From: Clostridiales bacterium
GTDB lineage: Bacteria > Bacillota > Clostridia > Christensenellales > CAG-138
NCBI GenBank assembly: GCA_004558825.1
Contig: SFDB01000012.1
Location: 1-33,097 of the forward strand
DNA: 33,097 nt
Direction of reading: 5' to 3'
The translations under genes were made by a program, and so were the position numbers. This document shows positions 1 to 7,715 of this stretch, piece after piece (position 1 is the stretch's first letter; each line of letters begins with the position of its first letter). A model generated the notes under the pieces. The model worked only from the letters and a program-made list of their open reading frames with translations. It was not told the origin of the DNA and did not search any database.

Positions 1-1
1 G

Positions 2-73
2 TTCAACGGCGAAGTTTACAGGCTCTATTCGGATACGGTCATAAGGTCGTACAACGAGCTTGCCCAGCAATAA
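2..73 (+). CDS. 3' end of an unidentified protein (partial)
   Basis: An open frame enters from the left edge and stops at TAA (71-73), giving 23 C-terminal residues that end in SYNELAQQ. The composition looks like ordinary protein, and a strong hairpin plus terminator begin about 30 bases downstream, as expected for the end of a transcription unit. The fragment is too short to assign to a family. It is transcribed towards clpX, so the two units converge. Confidence 0.45.
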   Translation, partial: FNGEVYRLYSDTVIRSYNELAQQ

Positions 74-101
74 GCAGAGCGCAAGCTAAGCTGAAATGAC
101 G

Positions 102-175
102 ACGGCCGCCGAGAAATCGGCGGCCGTTGAGACTGTCGAAAAAGCGGCTAAACGCCGCTTTTTCGAGTTTTTACG
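102..175 (+). terminator. Tandem hairpins with T-tract after the first gene
   Basis: Two hairpins lie back to back. The first is a perfect 11-bp stem (102-112 with 117-127) with a GAAA tetraloop. The second pairs 136-148 with 154-166 over 13 bp and is followed by GAGTTTTT. The second has the form of a rho-independent terminator for the gene ending at 73. The first may stabilise the 3' end. Confidence 0.75.
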
Positions 176-532
176 GGTTTCGCCTCTCGCATTCGCTTCC
201 GGGCGGCGAAAACCGCAAAGCACGAAAACCTCCGGGTTTTCATTCATTCTGACGCACATGCCGTCAGAGCCGGATTGAACATAAGTGGCTGCGTCCCCTT
301 ATCACCCCAGGTTTTTTCGACAGACTGTGGTGGGGGCTTAACGCAGCGCATGGCGTCATAAGCAAATTGGCAATTACCCATGCTCCGCGCGGCTCGCGCT
401 TCCTGCGGAAGCCTGCGCCCTTGCGGGCGCGGCGGCTGCGCCGCCCCGCTCGCCGCGCTCGGCGGATGCAAAAGACACGTTCACAACTTCGGCCAAGCGA
501 AGGCGACAGCGTAGATCGCTGCGTCAGGCAAG
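176..532. other. Non-coding spacer rich in short hairpins
   Basis: No convincing gene lies here; open frames on either strand have no Shine-Dalgarno and a biased Arg/Pro/Ala composition. The stretch has several short GC-rich palindromes around 410-470, for example GCGCCC-TTGC-GGGCGC and GGCGGC-TGC-GCCGCC. The 11-mer TTTTTCGACAG at 313-323 is the exact inverse of 133-143 in the preceding terminator. The pattern suggests a decayed or miniature repetitive element but does not prove it. Confidence 0.4.
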
Positions 533-560
533 CAAAAGCCCAACACAGCGTGTCGGGCTT
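533..560 (-). terminator. Terminator of the tig-clpP-clpX operon
   Basis: Read on the minus strand, AGCCC and GGGCT (555-559 with 537-541) form a stem extended by ACAC/GTGT, with a short loop, and are followed by TTTTG. It lies 20 bases beyond the clpX stop codon. Confidence 0.7.
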
Positions 561-579
561 ATAATGCTATCTTGCTTGA

Positions 580-1833
580 TTACGCGCTTGCAGGGGGAAG
601 CGCTTCATTGTCGTCCTTATAGACATACAGAGGTGCGCCGCATTTTTTGATAACATCCTTTGTTATTATGCAGCGTTTTATCGTGTTGTCACTCGGCACA
701 TCATACATGATATCCTGCATGACGCTCTCTAATATTGCTCTGAGACCGCGTGCGCCTGTCTTGCGCTCAATGGCCATTCTTGCAACTTCCTTGAGTGCAT
801 CGGTTTCAAAGTCAAGATCAACGCCGTCAATTTCAAACAAACGCTTATACTGGCGCGCCAACGCATTTTTGGGTTCGGTAAGTATTTTCATAAGCGCGTC
901 CTCGTCAAGCTGATGGAGCGTAACGATTACAGGAACGCGGCCGATGAATTCGGGTATAAGGCCGAATTTGAGAAGATCCTCGGGGAGTATGTTCTTCAAG
1001 ATTGCACCTGTATCCTTCTGAACGTTCGATTGAACGTCGGCGCCGAAGCCCATGAGCTTTTTGCCGGTACGGCGGCTTATTATGTCCTCGATGCCGCAGA
1101 ATGCTCCGCCGCAAATGAACAGTACGTTCGTTGTGTCGATCTGGATGCACTCCTGATGAGGATGTTTGCGGCCGCCCTGCGGAGGAACGCTTGCTACAGT
1201 GCCTTCAAGTATTTTGAGAAGCGCCTGCTGCACACCTTCGCCGGAAACATCGCGCGTTATGGACGGATTCTCCGATTTGCGCGCTATTTTATCTATTTCA
1301 TCGATATAGACGATACCCTTCTCGGCGCGCTCAACATTGTAGTCAGCGGCTTGAATGAGCTTTAGGAGTATGTTCTCCACGTCTTCGCCGACATAACCCG
1401 CCTCTGTGAGTGAAGTTGCGTCGGCAATGGCAAACGGCACGTCAAGCACCTTTGCGAGCGTCTGCGCGAGAAGCGTTTTACCGCAGCCTGTAGGCCCTAA
1501 CATAACGATGTTGCTTTTTTGCAGTTCAACGTCATCGCTGTTTTTGAGGTTTATGCGCTTATAGTGGTTATAAACTGCGACGGCAAGAGCCTTTTTTGCA
1601 TCGGCCTGCCCAACGACATACTGGTCTAGCGTAGCAACTATCTCATGCGGCTTAGGTATGCCGTCAAGCTCGATAGGCTCGTTAAGACGGTCGTCCTCGA
1701 TTATTTCCTGGCAAAGTGCGATGCATTCATTGCAAATATTGACCCCGGGTCCCGCTACAAGGCGGGTAACCTCGTTTTGGCTCTTTCCGCAAAAAGAACA
1801 TCTCACGTTTGACTTATCATCATTTTTTGCCAT
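580..1833 (-). CDS. clpX: ATP-dependent Clp protease ATP-binding subunit ClpX
   Basis: ClpX is the AAA+ unfoldase that recognises tagged or damaged proteins, unfolds them with ATP, and threads them into ClpP in the cytoplasm. The 417-residue protein has the usual length. The N-terminal zinc-binding domain has Cys12, Cys15, Cys34 and Cys37. Walker A is GPTGCGKT (113-120), the pore loop is GYVG (146-149), and Walker B is VYIDEIDK (175-182). The ClpP-docking loop reads MGF (261-263) rather than the common IGF, a conservative change. An AGGAGA site precedes ATG at 1833. The gene starts 3 bases after the clpP stop and ends the tig-clpP-clpX operon. Confidence 0.98.
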   Translation of the reverse strand: MAKNDDKSNVRCSFCGKSQNEVTRLVAGPGVNICNECIALCQEIIEDDRLNEPIELDGIPKPHEIVATLDQYVVGQADAKKALAVAVYNHYKRINLKNSDDVELQKSNIVMLGPTGCGKTLLAQTLAKVLDVPFAIADATSLTEAGYVGEDVENILLKLIQAADYNVERAEKGIVYIDEIDKIARKSENPSITRDVSGEGVQQALLKILEGTVASVPPQGGRKHPHQECIQIDTTNVLFICGGAFCGIEDIISRRTGKKLMGFGADVQSNVQKDTGAILKNILPEDLLKFGLIPEFIGRVPVIVTLHQLDEDALMKILTEPKNALARQYKRLFEIDGVDLDFETDALKEVARMAIERKTGARGLRAILESVMQDIMYDVPSDNTIKRCIITKDVIKKCGAPLYVYKDDNEALPPASA

Positions 1834-1836
1834 CTC

Positions 1837-2421
1837 TTATCTCCTGGGGGGAATTATTTCGTCGATGATCCCATATTCCAACGCCTCTTGCGCCGTGAGG
1901 AAGTTATCGCGCTCGGTATCGTTTTCAACCTTTTCGAGCGGTTGACCGGTGCGTGCGGCAAGAATGGTGTTCAGCTTGCGCTTTGTCCTTATTATGTGTT
2001 CGGCATGTATGAGCATGTCGGTGGCTTGGCCCTGCATACCGCCGCTCGGCTGGTGTATCATTACTTCGCTGTTTTCAAGCGCCCTGCGCTTCCCCTTTGC
2101 GCCGGCTGCGAGCAGAAACGCGCCCATGGAGGCGGCGATGCCGACACATATCGTGGACACTTCGCATTTAAGATACTGCATGGTGTCGTATATGGCCATG
2201 CCCGCCGATACCGATCCGCCAGGGCTGTTTATGTAGAAGTAAATATCCTTATCGGGATCTTCCGCCTCAAGGAAAAGCATCTGCGCAATGACGAGATTGG
2301 CGGTGACGTCGTTCACCTCGTCTCCCAAAAAAACTATTCTGTCTTTAAGCAGACGTGAATATATGTCGTATGCACGTTCGCCCTTATTCGTCTGTTCGAT
2401 CACTGTGGGTACAAGTGGCAT
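1837..2421 (-). CDS. clpP: ATP-dependent Clp protease proteolytic subunit ClpP
   Basis: ClpP is the serine peptidase that assembles as two stacked heptamers and degrades substrates fed in by ClpX or ClpC. The 194-residue sequence carries the full triad at standard positions: Ser98 in AASMGA, His123 in MIHQP, and Asp172 in ERDNF. The oxyanion segment SPGGSVSAG is at 66-74. AAGGAGG lies 8 bases before the ATG. It sits between tig and clpX, matching a conserved order in Firmicutes, and all three are probably co-transcribed. Confidence 0.98.
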   Translation of the reverse strand: MPLVPTVIEQTNKGERAYDIYSRLLKDRIVFLGDEVNDVTANLVIAQMLFLEAEDPDKDIYFYINSPGGSVSAGMAIYDTMQYLKCEVSTICVGIAASMGAFLLAAGAKGKRRALENSEVMIHQPSGGMQGQATDMLIHAEHIIRTKRKLNTILAARTGQPLEKVENDTERDNFLTAQEALEYGIIDEIIPPRR

Positions 2422-2458
2422 ATTCTATCCTCCTTCGGCGTTAATGATTGTTTAGAGC

Positions 2459-3763
2459 TTATTTTCTGACCGCGTTGCCGACAATGAGCGCGACGGCTTT
2501 CTCGACCTTAACACGGTTTTCAAAGTAGCGCTTAAGCTCGTCTGTTACCTTGAACTCCTTGCGCTGCGCCTCATCCTTTATGGAACTGAGGAATTCATTT
2601 ACGGCATTATCGACATCCTCAACGGTGGGGACAATGTTCTCCTCTTTGATGATGGCGTCGAGCATGAGCCTGATCCTGACCCTGTTAGTGGCGTCGGGAA
2701 CATAGTCTTTTTTCATCTGCTCGACCGTCATGCCCGAGAACTGCGTGTACATGTCGAGAGTGAGGCCTTGACCGGCAAGCCTATACTCAAGGTCATGAAT
2801 CATATCATCGCACTCTGCCTCGATCATGACGTCAGGAATTTCAATTTCGGCGTTATTGGCAGCCGCAAGAAGGGCGGCGTTCTCGAACGCGTTCTTTCTG
2901 AGTTCCTCGCTCTGCTTTTCCATTTCGGAGCGGACGCTCGCCTTATATTCTTCGAACGTATTATATTCCGAAACATCCTTGGCGAAATCATCGTTGAGTT
3001 CGGGGAGCTCTTTCACGCGAATATCATTGATATGGCACGCAAATACGGCCTCCTTGCCTGCAAGCTCTGCAGCGTGATACTCCGTTGGGAATGTGACGGT
3101 GATGTTTTTATCCTCGCCTACGCTCATGCCTATGAGCTGTTCCTCAAAGCCGGGTATGAATCTGCCCGAACCTATTTCAAGCTCCTGATTGTCCGCCGTG
3201 CCGCCGTCGAACTTAACGCCGTCGATGCTGCCCGAATAGTTAAGGTCGATTACATCGCCTTTTTCAATGGGCCTTTCGACAGCGATGAGCCTTGCCATAT
3301 CGCTGCGCTGCGCTTCTATGCGCTTATCAACGGCTTCGTCCGTAACAGTATACTCATCGGCGGTGACTTCTATACCCTTGTATTCGCCGAGCTTTACTTC
3401 CGGGCGTACAGCCACGGTTGCGGTGAATCTGACTGCGATGCCTTCGGGAAGCTCTGTGTCGCCAAAGCCGCGAAGAGCGTCTATGTCCACATGGGGAGCC
3501 GCTATAGTGTCGAGCTCGTATTCCTTGACTGCCGCTTCAAACATAGCGGGGTAAATATCGTCAAAAGCATCATCAAAGAATGCGAGGCCGCCGTACATGC
3601 TCTCGATGACCTTGCGGGGCGCTTTGCCCTTGCGGAATCCGGGAACGTTATACTTGCGGGCGTTCTTTACATATGCCTTCTGCATACCGGCTTCGAGCTC
3701 GCTCTGAGTTATATCAAAGGTCAGCTTTACCATGCCGCCCTTGAGTTTTTCCATTGTCGCCAT
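2459..3763 (-). CDS. tig: Trigger factor (ribosome-associated chaperone and peptidyl-prolyl isomerase)
   Basis: Trigger factor binds the ribosome near the exit tunnel and shields nascent chains. The N-terminal domain contains the ribosome-docking signature GFRKGK (42-47), followed by the FKBP-type isomerase domain (about 155-245) and the helical C-terminal arms. I place the start at 3763 because GGAGG lies 8 bases upstream of that ATG; an in-frame ATG at 3784 lies upstream of this Shine-Dalgarno and has none of its own. The product is then 434 residues, normal for the family. It is the first gene of the tig-clpP-clpX operon, with a good SigA-type promoter about 60 bases upstream. Confidence 0.97.
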   Translation of the reverse strand: MATMEKLKGGMVKLTFDITQSELEAGMQKAYVKNARKYNVPGFRKGKAPRKVIESMYGGLAFFDDAFDDIYPAMFEAAVKEYELDTIAAPHVDIDALRGFGDTELPEGIAVRFTATVAVRPEVKLGEYKGIEVTADEYTVTDEAVDKRIEAQRSDMARLIAVERPIEKGDVIDLNYSGSIDGVKFDGGTADNQELEIGSGRFIPGFEEQLIGMSVGEDKNITVTFPTEYHAAELAGKEAVFACHINDIRVKELPELNDDFAKDVSEYNTFEEYKASVRSEMEKQSEELRKNAFENAALLAAANNAEIEIPDVMIEAECDDMIHDLEYRLAGQGLTLDMYTQFSGMTVEQMKKDYVPDATNRVRIRLMLDAIIKEENIVPTVEDVDNAVNEFLSSIKDEAQRKEFKVTDELKRYFENRVKVEKAVALIVGNAVRK

Positions 3764-3818
3764 AATGGTATCCTCCGTATACATTAATTAATTATGTTGA
3801 TTACTCCGACGTTGCGCT

Positions 3819-3847
3819 ATGATATCACACCCGATAAATTTTGTAAA
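3819..3847 (-). promoter_or_regulatory. SigA-type promoter of tig-clpP-clpX
   Basis: On the minus strand, TTTACA (3847-3842), a 17-base spacer and TATCAT (3824-3819) are present, with a TG one base before the -10 (extended -10). Transcription would begin near 3812. Confidence 0.65.
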
Positions 3848-3892
3848 TGGGTATAATGCAAGTAATACGGCGCATTTTGTGCGAAACCGTGA

Positions 3893-3920
3893 TTGACATG
3901 TAAGTGTTTTGCGGTATATT
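3893..3920 (+). promoter_or_regulatory. Strong SigA-type promoter with no protein gene downstream
   Basis: TTGACA (3893-3898), a 16-base spacer and TATATT (3915-3920) face right. No plausible reading frame follows before the end of the convergent fbp gene, so it may drive a small RNA (3927-4090). Confidence 0.5.
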
Positions 3921-3926
3921 CGGCGC

Positions 3927-4090
3927 CGCGGCAAGGCGATATTTTGGGCAACCATTATCAGGCGGTGTCGGTGGGTAAAGCGCTGCGTTCGATTTAAGAA
4001 TCAATATGTGAAGTATTTCTTGAAACGGCGGAAAAATGCGCGTGTAAAAAAGAAAACGGGCGGACTCCATTTAAGAGCCGCCCGTATATT
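3927..4090 (+). ncRNA. Candidate small RNA between tig and fbp
   Basis: A transcript from the promoter at 3893-3920 would run about 160 nt to the GC-rich hairpin pairing 4056-4063 with 4078-4085, which is followed by a T-rich ATATTTATTCTT on this strand. The interval has no credible ORF. I checked by eye for 6S, SRP, tmRNA and common riboswitch cores and recognised none. The hairpin also serves fbp on the other strand, so the evidence for a plus-strand RNA is mainly the promoter. Confidence 0.3.
4043..4085 (-). terminator. Rho-independent terminator of fbp
   Basis: On the minus strand ACGGGCGG (4085-4078) pairs with CCGCCCGT (4063-4056), with additional CTC/GAG pairing towards the loop, and is followed by TTTCTTTTTT. 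It starts 12 bases after the fbp stop codon. On the plus strand the same hairpin has a weaker T-rich tail. Confidence 0.85.
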
Positions 4091-4097
4091 TATTCTT

Positions 4098-6074
4098 CTA
4101 CTGCGCCTCTTTTATTACGCCCTTTCTATATGCTTCGAGCAGTGCCTTAAGGTCGTCTATGCGCTCCTTCAGTACAGCGCCCGTGTCGGTGTCGCCAACG
4201 AGAAGCCTTTGCGGGAGAGATTTTACGATGACGTCCTTTGACTGTATGTCGTTCTCAAAAAACACAGAGGTGTCGGTCGTGCCGAACGGCTCATGGGCAA
4301 CGATGCGCATACGCTTTGACGTGAAGAACATCGTATAGCCGGCGATGCCGGTTTGCGATTGATATGCGCGGCAGAATCCGCCATCGATTACCACACGCCT
4401 TCCGTTTGCCTTCTGCGGCCCCTCACCTTCCTTGGCTTTAACGGGTATATGCCCGTTGACTATGCAGGAATATGACTCATTTAGCCCGAAATGATGAAGG
4501 ATATTGAGCGCAAAATCCTCATTGTCGCAGTATTTATAGTATGCGTTTTTCGGTTCTTTGAAGGTCGATTTATCCTCGAGCAGTGCGCGTTCGAACGTTG
4601 TTATGTGCGTTCTTCCGAATATAGGCGAGTTGCGGCCGCACCAGAGAAACCACATAAAGTCCCGCCCGCGCTCACGATCCGCAGAGCCTTCGGGCGCATA
4701 GAACGCCTTACGCGCAAGGCACTCGGCGTAGTCGAGATATTCGCGGCCGGAAAGCATTTTGCCGTCGCAGTCAAACTCCATGAAGCTGCCGTCGTCATTG
4801 CAGGGCACACAGCCGTGGAAAAGCAGGTTTCCGTTGTAGCAAAGATATATGCTTCCCGAAGAATAAAGATAACGTATATGCGTTTGCAGACGATGGCTGT
4901 TTTTGAATGCGCTCGTAAGCTGTTCGAGCAGAAGCTGCTCGGACTCCGTAAGCCTCGTCGGGTCGCTCGGATCGATTGTCGGAAAATCCTTGTCGCGCAG
5001 CTCGTGCTTTACGCCGTCTATCGTGATGGTCATGTCGCTGTAATCGATGCGCGAAAGCATGTCGCGATCATCCATTTTATATTCGGGACGACGTCTTATG
5101 ATCTGACCCTCGAGCTTTAACTGTATAACGCAGATGGCCTTGTGCATACGCGCGTAGAGGCTCAGATCCTTAGGCATATAGTGCTCGCTCGGCAGCTTGC
5201 GCGGCGTAAACACCGAGGAGTCATTATCGGAATAGAATTCTGAAGCGAAAAGCGCGAGCGGCAGTATGTTGATGCCGTACGCATTTTCAAGCATATCAAG
5301 GTTATCGTACTGGACACAGTTTTTTACTGCCGTCGCAACGCACACTTCGCTGCCTGCCGCCGCACCCATCCACAGTATGTCGTGATTACCCCACTGTATG
5401 TCGACGTCATGGTGAGCCATTAGCCTGTCAATGACCACATCGGCATGTGGGCCGCGGTCAAAAACGTCGCCCACTATGTGAAGATGATCTACGGCCATGC
5501 GCTTTATCAGCTCGCAGAGCGCGAGTATGAAAGCATCGGCGCGGTCAAGGTCGATTATGCTCGATATTATGCGTTCATAATACATCTCTTTGTCGAGCTC
5601 GACATAATGGGTGTGGAGAAGCTCATCAATTATGTAAGCAAAGTCGGGAGGGAGAGCTTTTCTGACCTTGGAGCGGGAATATTTTGACGTTGTGGCGCGG
5701 CATACGGTTATGAGCCTGTGGAGCGTTACACGATACCAGTCGCACATGTCGGCCCCGGAAGCACGAATTTCGTCGAGCTTGTGTTCCGGATAGTATATGA
5801 GCGAAGCCAAAGCCTTGCGCTCCTGTTCGCCCAGCGAGTTTGCGAATACGAGCTCTATTTTGTCCCTGATAGCGCCCGATGCGTTGTTGGTAATATGCAA
5901 AAACGCTTCATGCTCGCCGTGGATATCGCTCATGAAGTGTTCGGTGCCCTTGGGAAGGTTGCATATTGCCTGCAGGTTTATTATCTCCGAACTGACAGCC
6001 TGAATAGACGGATACTCCCTTGCCATCAAAGAAAGATAGCGTACGGATCTGCCGTTTATGCGCTGCTGATCCAT
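4098..6074 (-). CDS. fbp: Fructose-1,6-bisphosphatase, class III
   Basis: This enzyme hydrolyses fructose 1,6-bisphosphate to fructose 6-phosphate in gluconeogenesis. The 658-residue length and the metallophosphoesterase motifs are those of the Firmicutes class III (Fbp) family: SDIHGEHE (49-56), GDVFDRG (202-208) and GNHD (229-232), which supply metal ligands, with a further histidine motif NGHIPV near the C-terminus. The start at 6074 has AAGGAGG ten bases upstream. The gene is transcribed alone, between its own promoter and a strong terminator, and is divergent from tldD. Confidence 0.96.
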   Translation of the reverse strand: MDQQRINGRSVRYLSLMAREYPSIQAVSSEIINLQAICNLPKGTEHFMSDIHGEHEAFLHITNNASGAIRDKIELVFANSLGEQERKALASLIYYPEHKLDEIRASGADMCDWYRVTLHRLITVCRATTSKYSRSKVRKALPPDFAYIIDELLHTHYVELDKEMYYERIISSIIDLDRADAFILALCELIKRMAVDHLHIVGDVFDRGPHADVVIDRLMAHHDVDIQWGNHDILWMGAAAGSEVCVATAVKNCVQYDNLDMLENAYGINILPLALFASEFYSDNDSSVFTPRKLPSEHYMPKDLSLYARMHKAICVIQLKLEGQIIRRRPEYKMDDRDMLSRIDYSDMTITIDGVKHELRDKDFPTIDPSDPTRLTESEQLLLEQLTSAFKNSHRLQTHIRYLYSSGSIYLCYNGNLLFHGCVPCNDDGSFMEFDCDGKMLSGREYLDYAECLARKAFYAPEGSADRERGRDFMWFLWCGRNSPIFGRTHITTFERALLEDKSTFKEPKNAYYKYCDNEDFALNILHHFGLNESYSCIVNGHIPVKAKEGEGPQKANGRRVVIDGGFCRAYQSQTGIAGYTMFFTSKRMRIVAHEPFGTTDTSVFFENDIQSKDVIVKSLPQRLLVGDTDTGAVLKERIDDLKALLEAYRKGVIKEAQ

Positions 6075-6108
6075 ATGACATGCGCCTCCTTACGCGAATT
6101 ATATTATA

Positions 6109-6137
6109 ATTATACTACTTATTTCCTTTACCGTGAA
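6109..6137 (-). promoter_or_regulatory. SigA-type promoter of fbp
   Basis: On the minus strand, TTCACG (6137-6132), a 17-base spacer and a perfect TATAAT (6114-6109) are followed by an AT-rich stretch. Transcription would start near 6102, about 28 bases before the ATG. Confidence 0.6.
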
Positions 6138-6194
6138 CCGAAAAAACGAAGATTGTGACATTTCGGTAAAATGAACGGAAGTCGGAGACAATTG

Positions 6195-6223
6195 TTGACA
6201 GATAATATTATTCGGCATATAAT
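6195..6223 (+). promoter_or_regulatory. Perfect-consensus SigA promoter upstream of tldD (P1)
   Basis: TTGACA (6195-6200), exactly 17 bases, and TATAAT (6218-6223) match the consensus at all twelve positions. Transcription would begin about 6230, right at the AAAAGGAG (6231-6238) that precedes a short ORF, and about 94 bases before tldD. Confidence 0.8.
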
Positions 6224-6245
6224 ATTGAACAAAAGGAGCCACGCC

Positions 6246-6290
6246 GTGTTCGTAAAAGCATGTACAGAAACCGGACCGGATATGGTATAA
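6246..6290 (+). CDS. Possible 14-residue leader peptide upstream of tldD
   Basis: GTG at 6246 has AAAAGGAG seven bases upstream and opens a 14-codon frame (VFVKACTETGPDMV) ending at TAA 6288-6290. The Shine-Dalgarno would lie at the very 5' end of the P1 transcript, and the stop overlaps a second -10 element. It could be a translated leader or chance. There is no homology by which to judge so short a peptide. Confidence 0.2.
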   Translation: MFVKACTETGPDMV

Positions 6291-6291
6291 T
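6283..6291 (+). promoter_or_regulatory. Second, extended -10 promoter upstream of tldD (P2)
   Basis: TGG followed by TATAAT (6286-6291) forms an extended -10 element. No good -35 is seen at 17 bases. It would start transcription near 6298, just ahead of the tldD ribosome-binding site. Confidence 0.4.
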
Positions 6292-6323
6292 AGCTTCAAA
6301 TATCTACAGAAAACAAGGAGGCA

Positions 6324-7715
6324 ATGAAATTGGTTGATAAAAACACAGCCCGTGCAGTGCTCGATGAAGCGTTGAAAACGGGTGGAGATTTTTCGGAGCT
6401 GTTTTGTGAGGATACCGAGACGAACAACATCTCCATGAGCGACGGTAAAGTCGAAAACGCAACGTATTCAAGACTGAACGGCGCCGGGGTGCGCGTTTTG
6501 AAGGGGACGCGCTGTGCGTATGCGTTTACGGCGGGCATGAATGAAAGGGCGCTTATGGAGGCCGCGAGGGCCGCCGCAGCCGCCATTGACGGCGTAAAAG
6601 AAGGCGAAACGAGGACCTTTGAGGTAAAAGACTATAGGCGGTCACCCAAGCTTCCGTTTTCGGCTGTCGATAACGTAAAACGCATATTGCTTTTGAAAGA
6701 AGGAACAGCCGCCGCGAAGGCGTATTCGAGTGAAATTTCGCAAGTAGAGGCGTCGTATGTAGATGTCGACCAGCGTATAATGGTTTGCAATTCAAACGGA
6801 GTTTGGGCGGAGGACAGACGCCCGAGAACGCGCGTATTTGTTCAGGCAGTTGCGACGAAGGACAGCGAGGCGCAGACGGGCTACGAAAGCCCCGGACTGG
6901 GCATGGGCTTTGAGGCGTTCGAGCGCATCAATATGGAGCAGGTAGGCGCCCAGGCTGCCAAGACGGCCGTTACGATGCTCCATGCGCCGCAATGCCCGTC
7001 CGGATTCCTGCCTGTCGTTATCGACGGCGGCTTCGGCGGAGTTATTCTTCATGAGGCATGCGTCCACTCGCTTGAGGCGACGAGCGTTTCGAAGGGGAAC
7101 AGTGAATTTTGCGGAAAGCTTGGACAAAAGATTGCTTCGGACATAGTTACCGCCGTCGACGACGGAACGCTTGCCGGCGAGTGGGGAACGATAAACGTGG
7201 ATGATGAAGGCACTCCTTCTCAGCGCAACGTGCTCGTTGAAAACGGAATACTTAAGAGCTATCTTTTTGATATGCTCGGAGCGAGAAGAATGGAGCATCC
7301 TCTTACAGGCTCGAGCCGCAGACAGAGCTATGCTTACGCACCGACATCGCGAATGACAAACACGTTTTTCGCGCCCGGCAGCGACGACGAGGAGGAGATG
7401 ATAGCCTCCACCGCGGAGGGCCTTTTCGCGGCAAGGATGGGCGGCGGTTCGGTCAACCCGCTTACGGGAGAATTTAATTTTGCGGTTCTTGAAGGCTACT
7501 GGATAAAGAACGGCAAGATATACTGCCCTGTCAGGGGCGCAACGCTCGTTGGGCGCGGCGCGGACGTGCTGATGAAGATAGACAGAATCGGCAAAAAGAT
7601 GTGGATGGGTCAAGGCATGTGCGGATCAGCTTCCGGAAGCATACCTACGAACGTAGGGCAGCCGCGCATAAGAGTAAAAGAGATAACGATAGGCGGCAAG
7701 GGAGGTGCGCTGTAA
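6324..7715 (+). CDS. tldD: TldD-family zinc metallopeptidase
   Basis: TldD is the catalytic half of the TldD/TldE heterodimer, which trims unfolded peptides and in some bacteria matures microcins and removes leader peptides. The 463-residue protein has the HExxxH zinc motif HEACVH (243-248) and the conserved C-terminal block GMCGSASGSIPTNVGQP. The start is uncertain: AAGGAGG is only 2 bases from ATG 6324 but 8 bases from in-frame TTG 6330, which may be the true start. pmbA follows with a one-base stop/start overlap (TAATG), so the two subunits are translationally coupled. No obvious precursor peptide accompanies them apart from the doubtful short ORF upstream. Confidence 0.95.
   Translation: MKLVDKNTARAVLDEALKTGGDFSELFCEDTETNNISMSDGKVENATYSRLNGAGVRVLKGTRCAYAFTAGMNERALMEAARAAAAAIDGVKEGETRTFEVKDYRRSPKLPFSAVDNVKRILLLKEGTAAAKAYSSEISQVEASYVDVDQRIMVCNSNGVWAEDRRPRTRVFVQAVATKDSEAQTGYESPGLGMGFEAFERINMEQVGAQAAKTAVTMLHAPQCPSGFLPVVIDGGFGGVILHEACVHSLEATSVSKGNSEFCGKLGQKIASDIVTAVDDGTLAGEWGTINVDDEGTPSQRNVLVENGILKSYLFDMLGARRMEHPLTGSSRRQSYAYAPTSRMTNTFFAPGSDDEEEMIASTAEGLFAARMGGGSVNPLTGEFNFAVLEGYWIKNGKIYCPVRGATLVGRGADVLMKIDRIGKKMWMGQGMCGSASGSIPTNVGQPRIRVKEITIGGKGGAL

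Noticed and set aside
133..323. TGTCGAA and its inverse as Spo0A boxes
   Set aside because: Both copies sit inside the inverted 11-mer of a terminator/repeat and are not placed at any promoter.
244..471. Minus-strand frame of 75 codons in the first spacer
   Set aside because: No Shine-Dalgarno, biased composition, and it crosses palindromes; more likely repeat-derived non-coding DNA.
2768..3787. Long plus-strand open frame (339 codons) opposite tig
   Set aside because: It lies wholly antisense to trigger factor, has no ribosome-binding site and no family features. It is a codon-usage shadow of tig.
3909..4241. Plus-strand 110-codon frame as the gene driven by the orphan promoter
   Set aside because: It would start at TTG inside the -10 region, is highly basic, lacks a ribosome-binding site and runs into the fbp 3' end.
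6792..7613. Minus-strand open frame (273 codons) opposite tldD
   Set aside because: Arg/His/Ala-rich composition and full overlap with a conserved gene mark it as a shadow.
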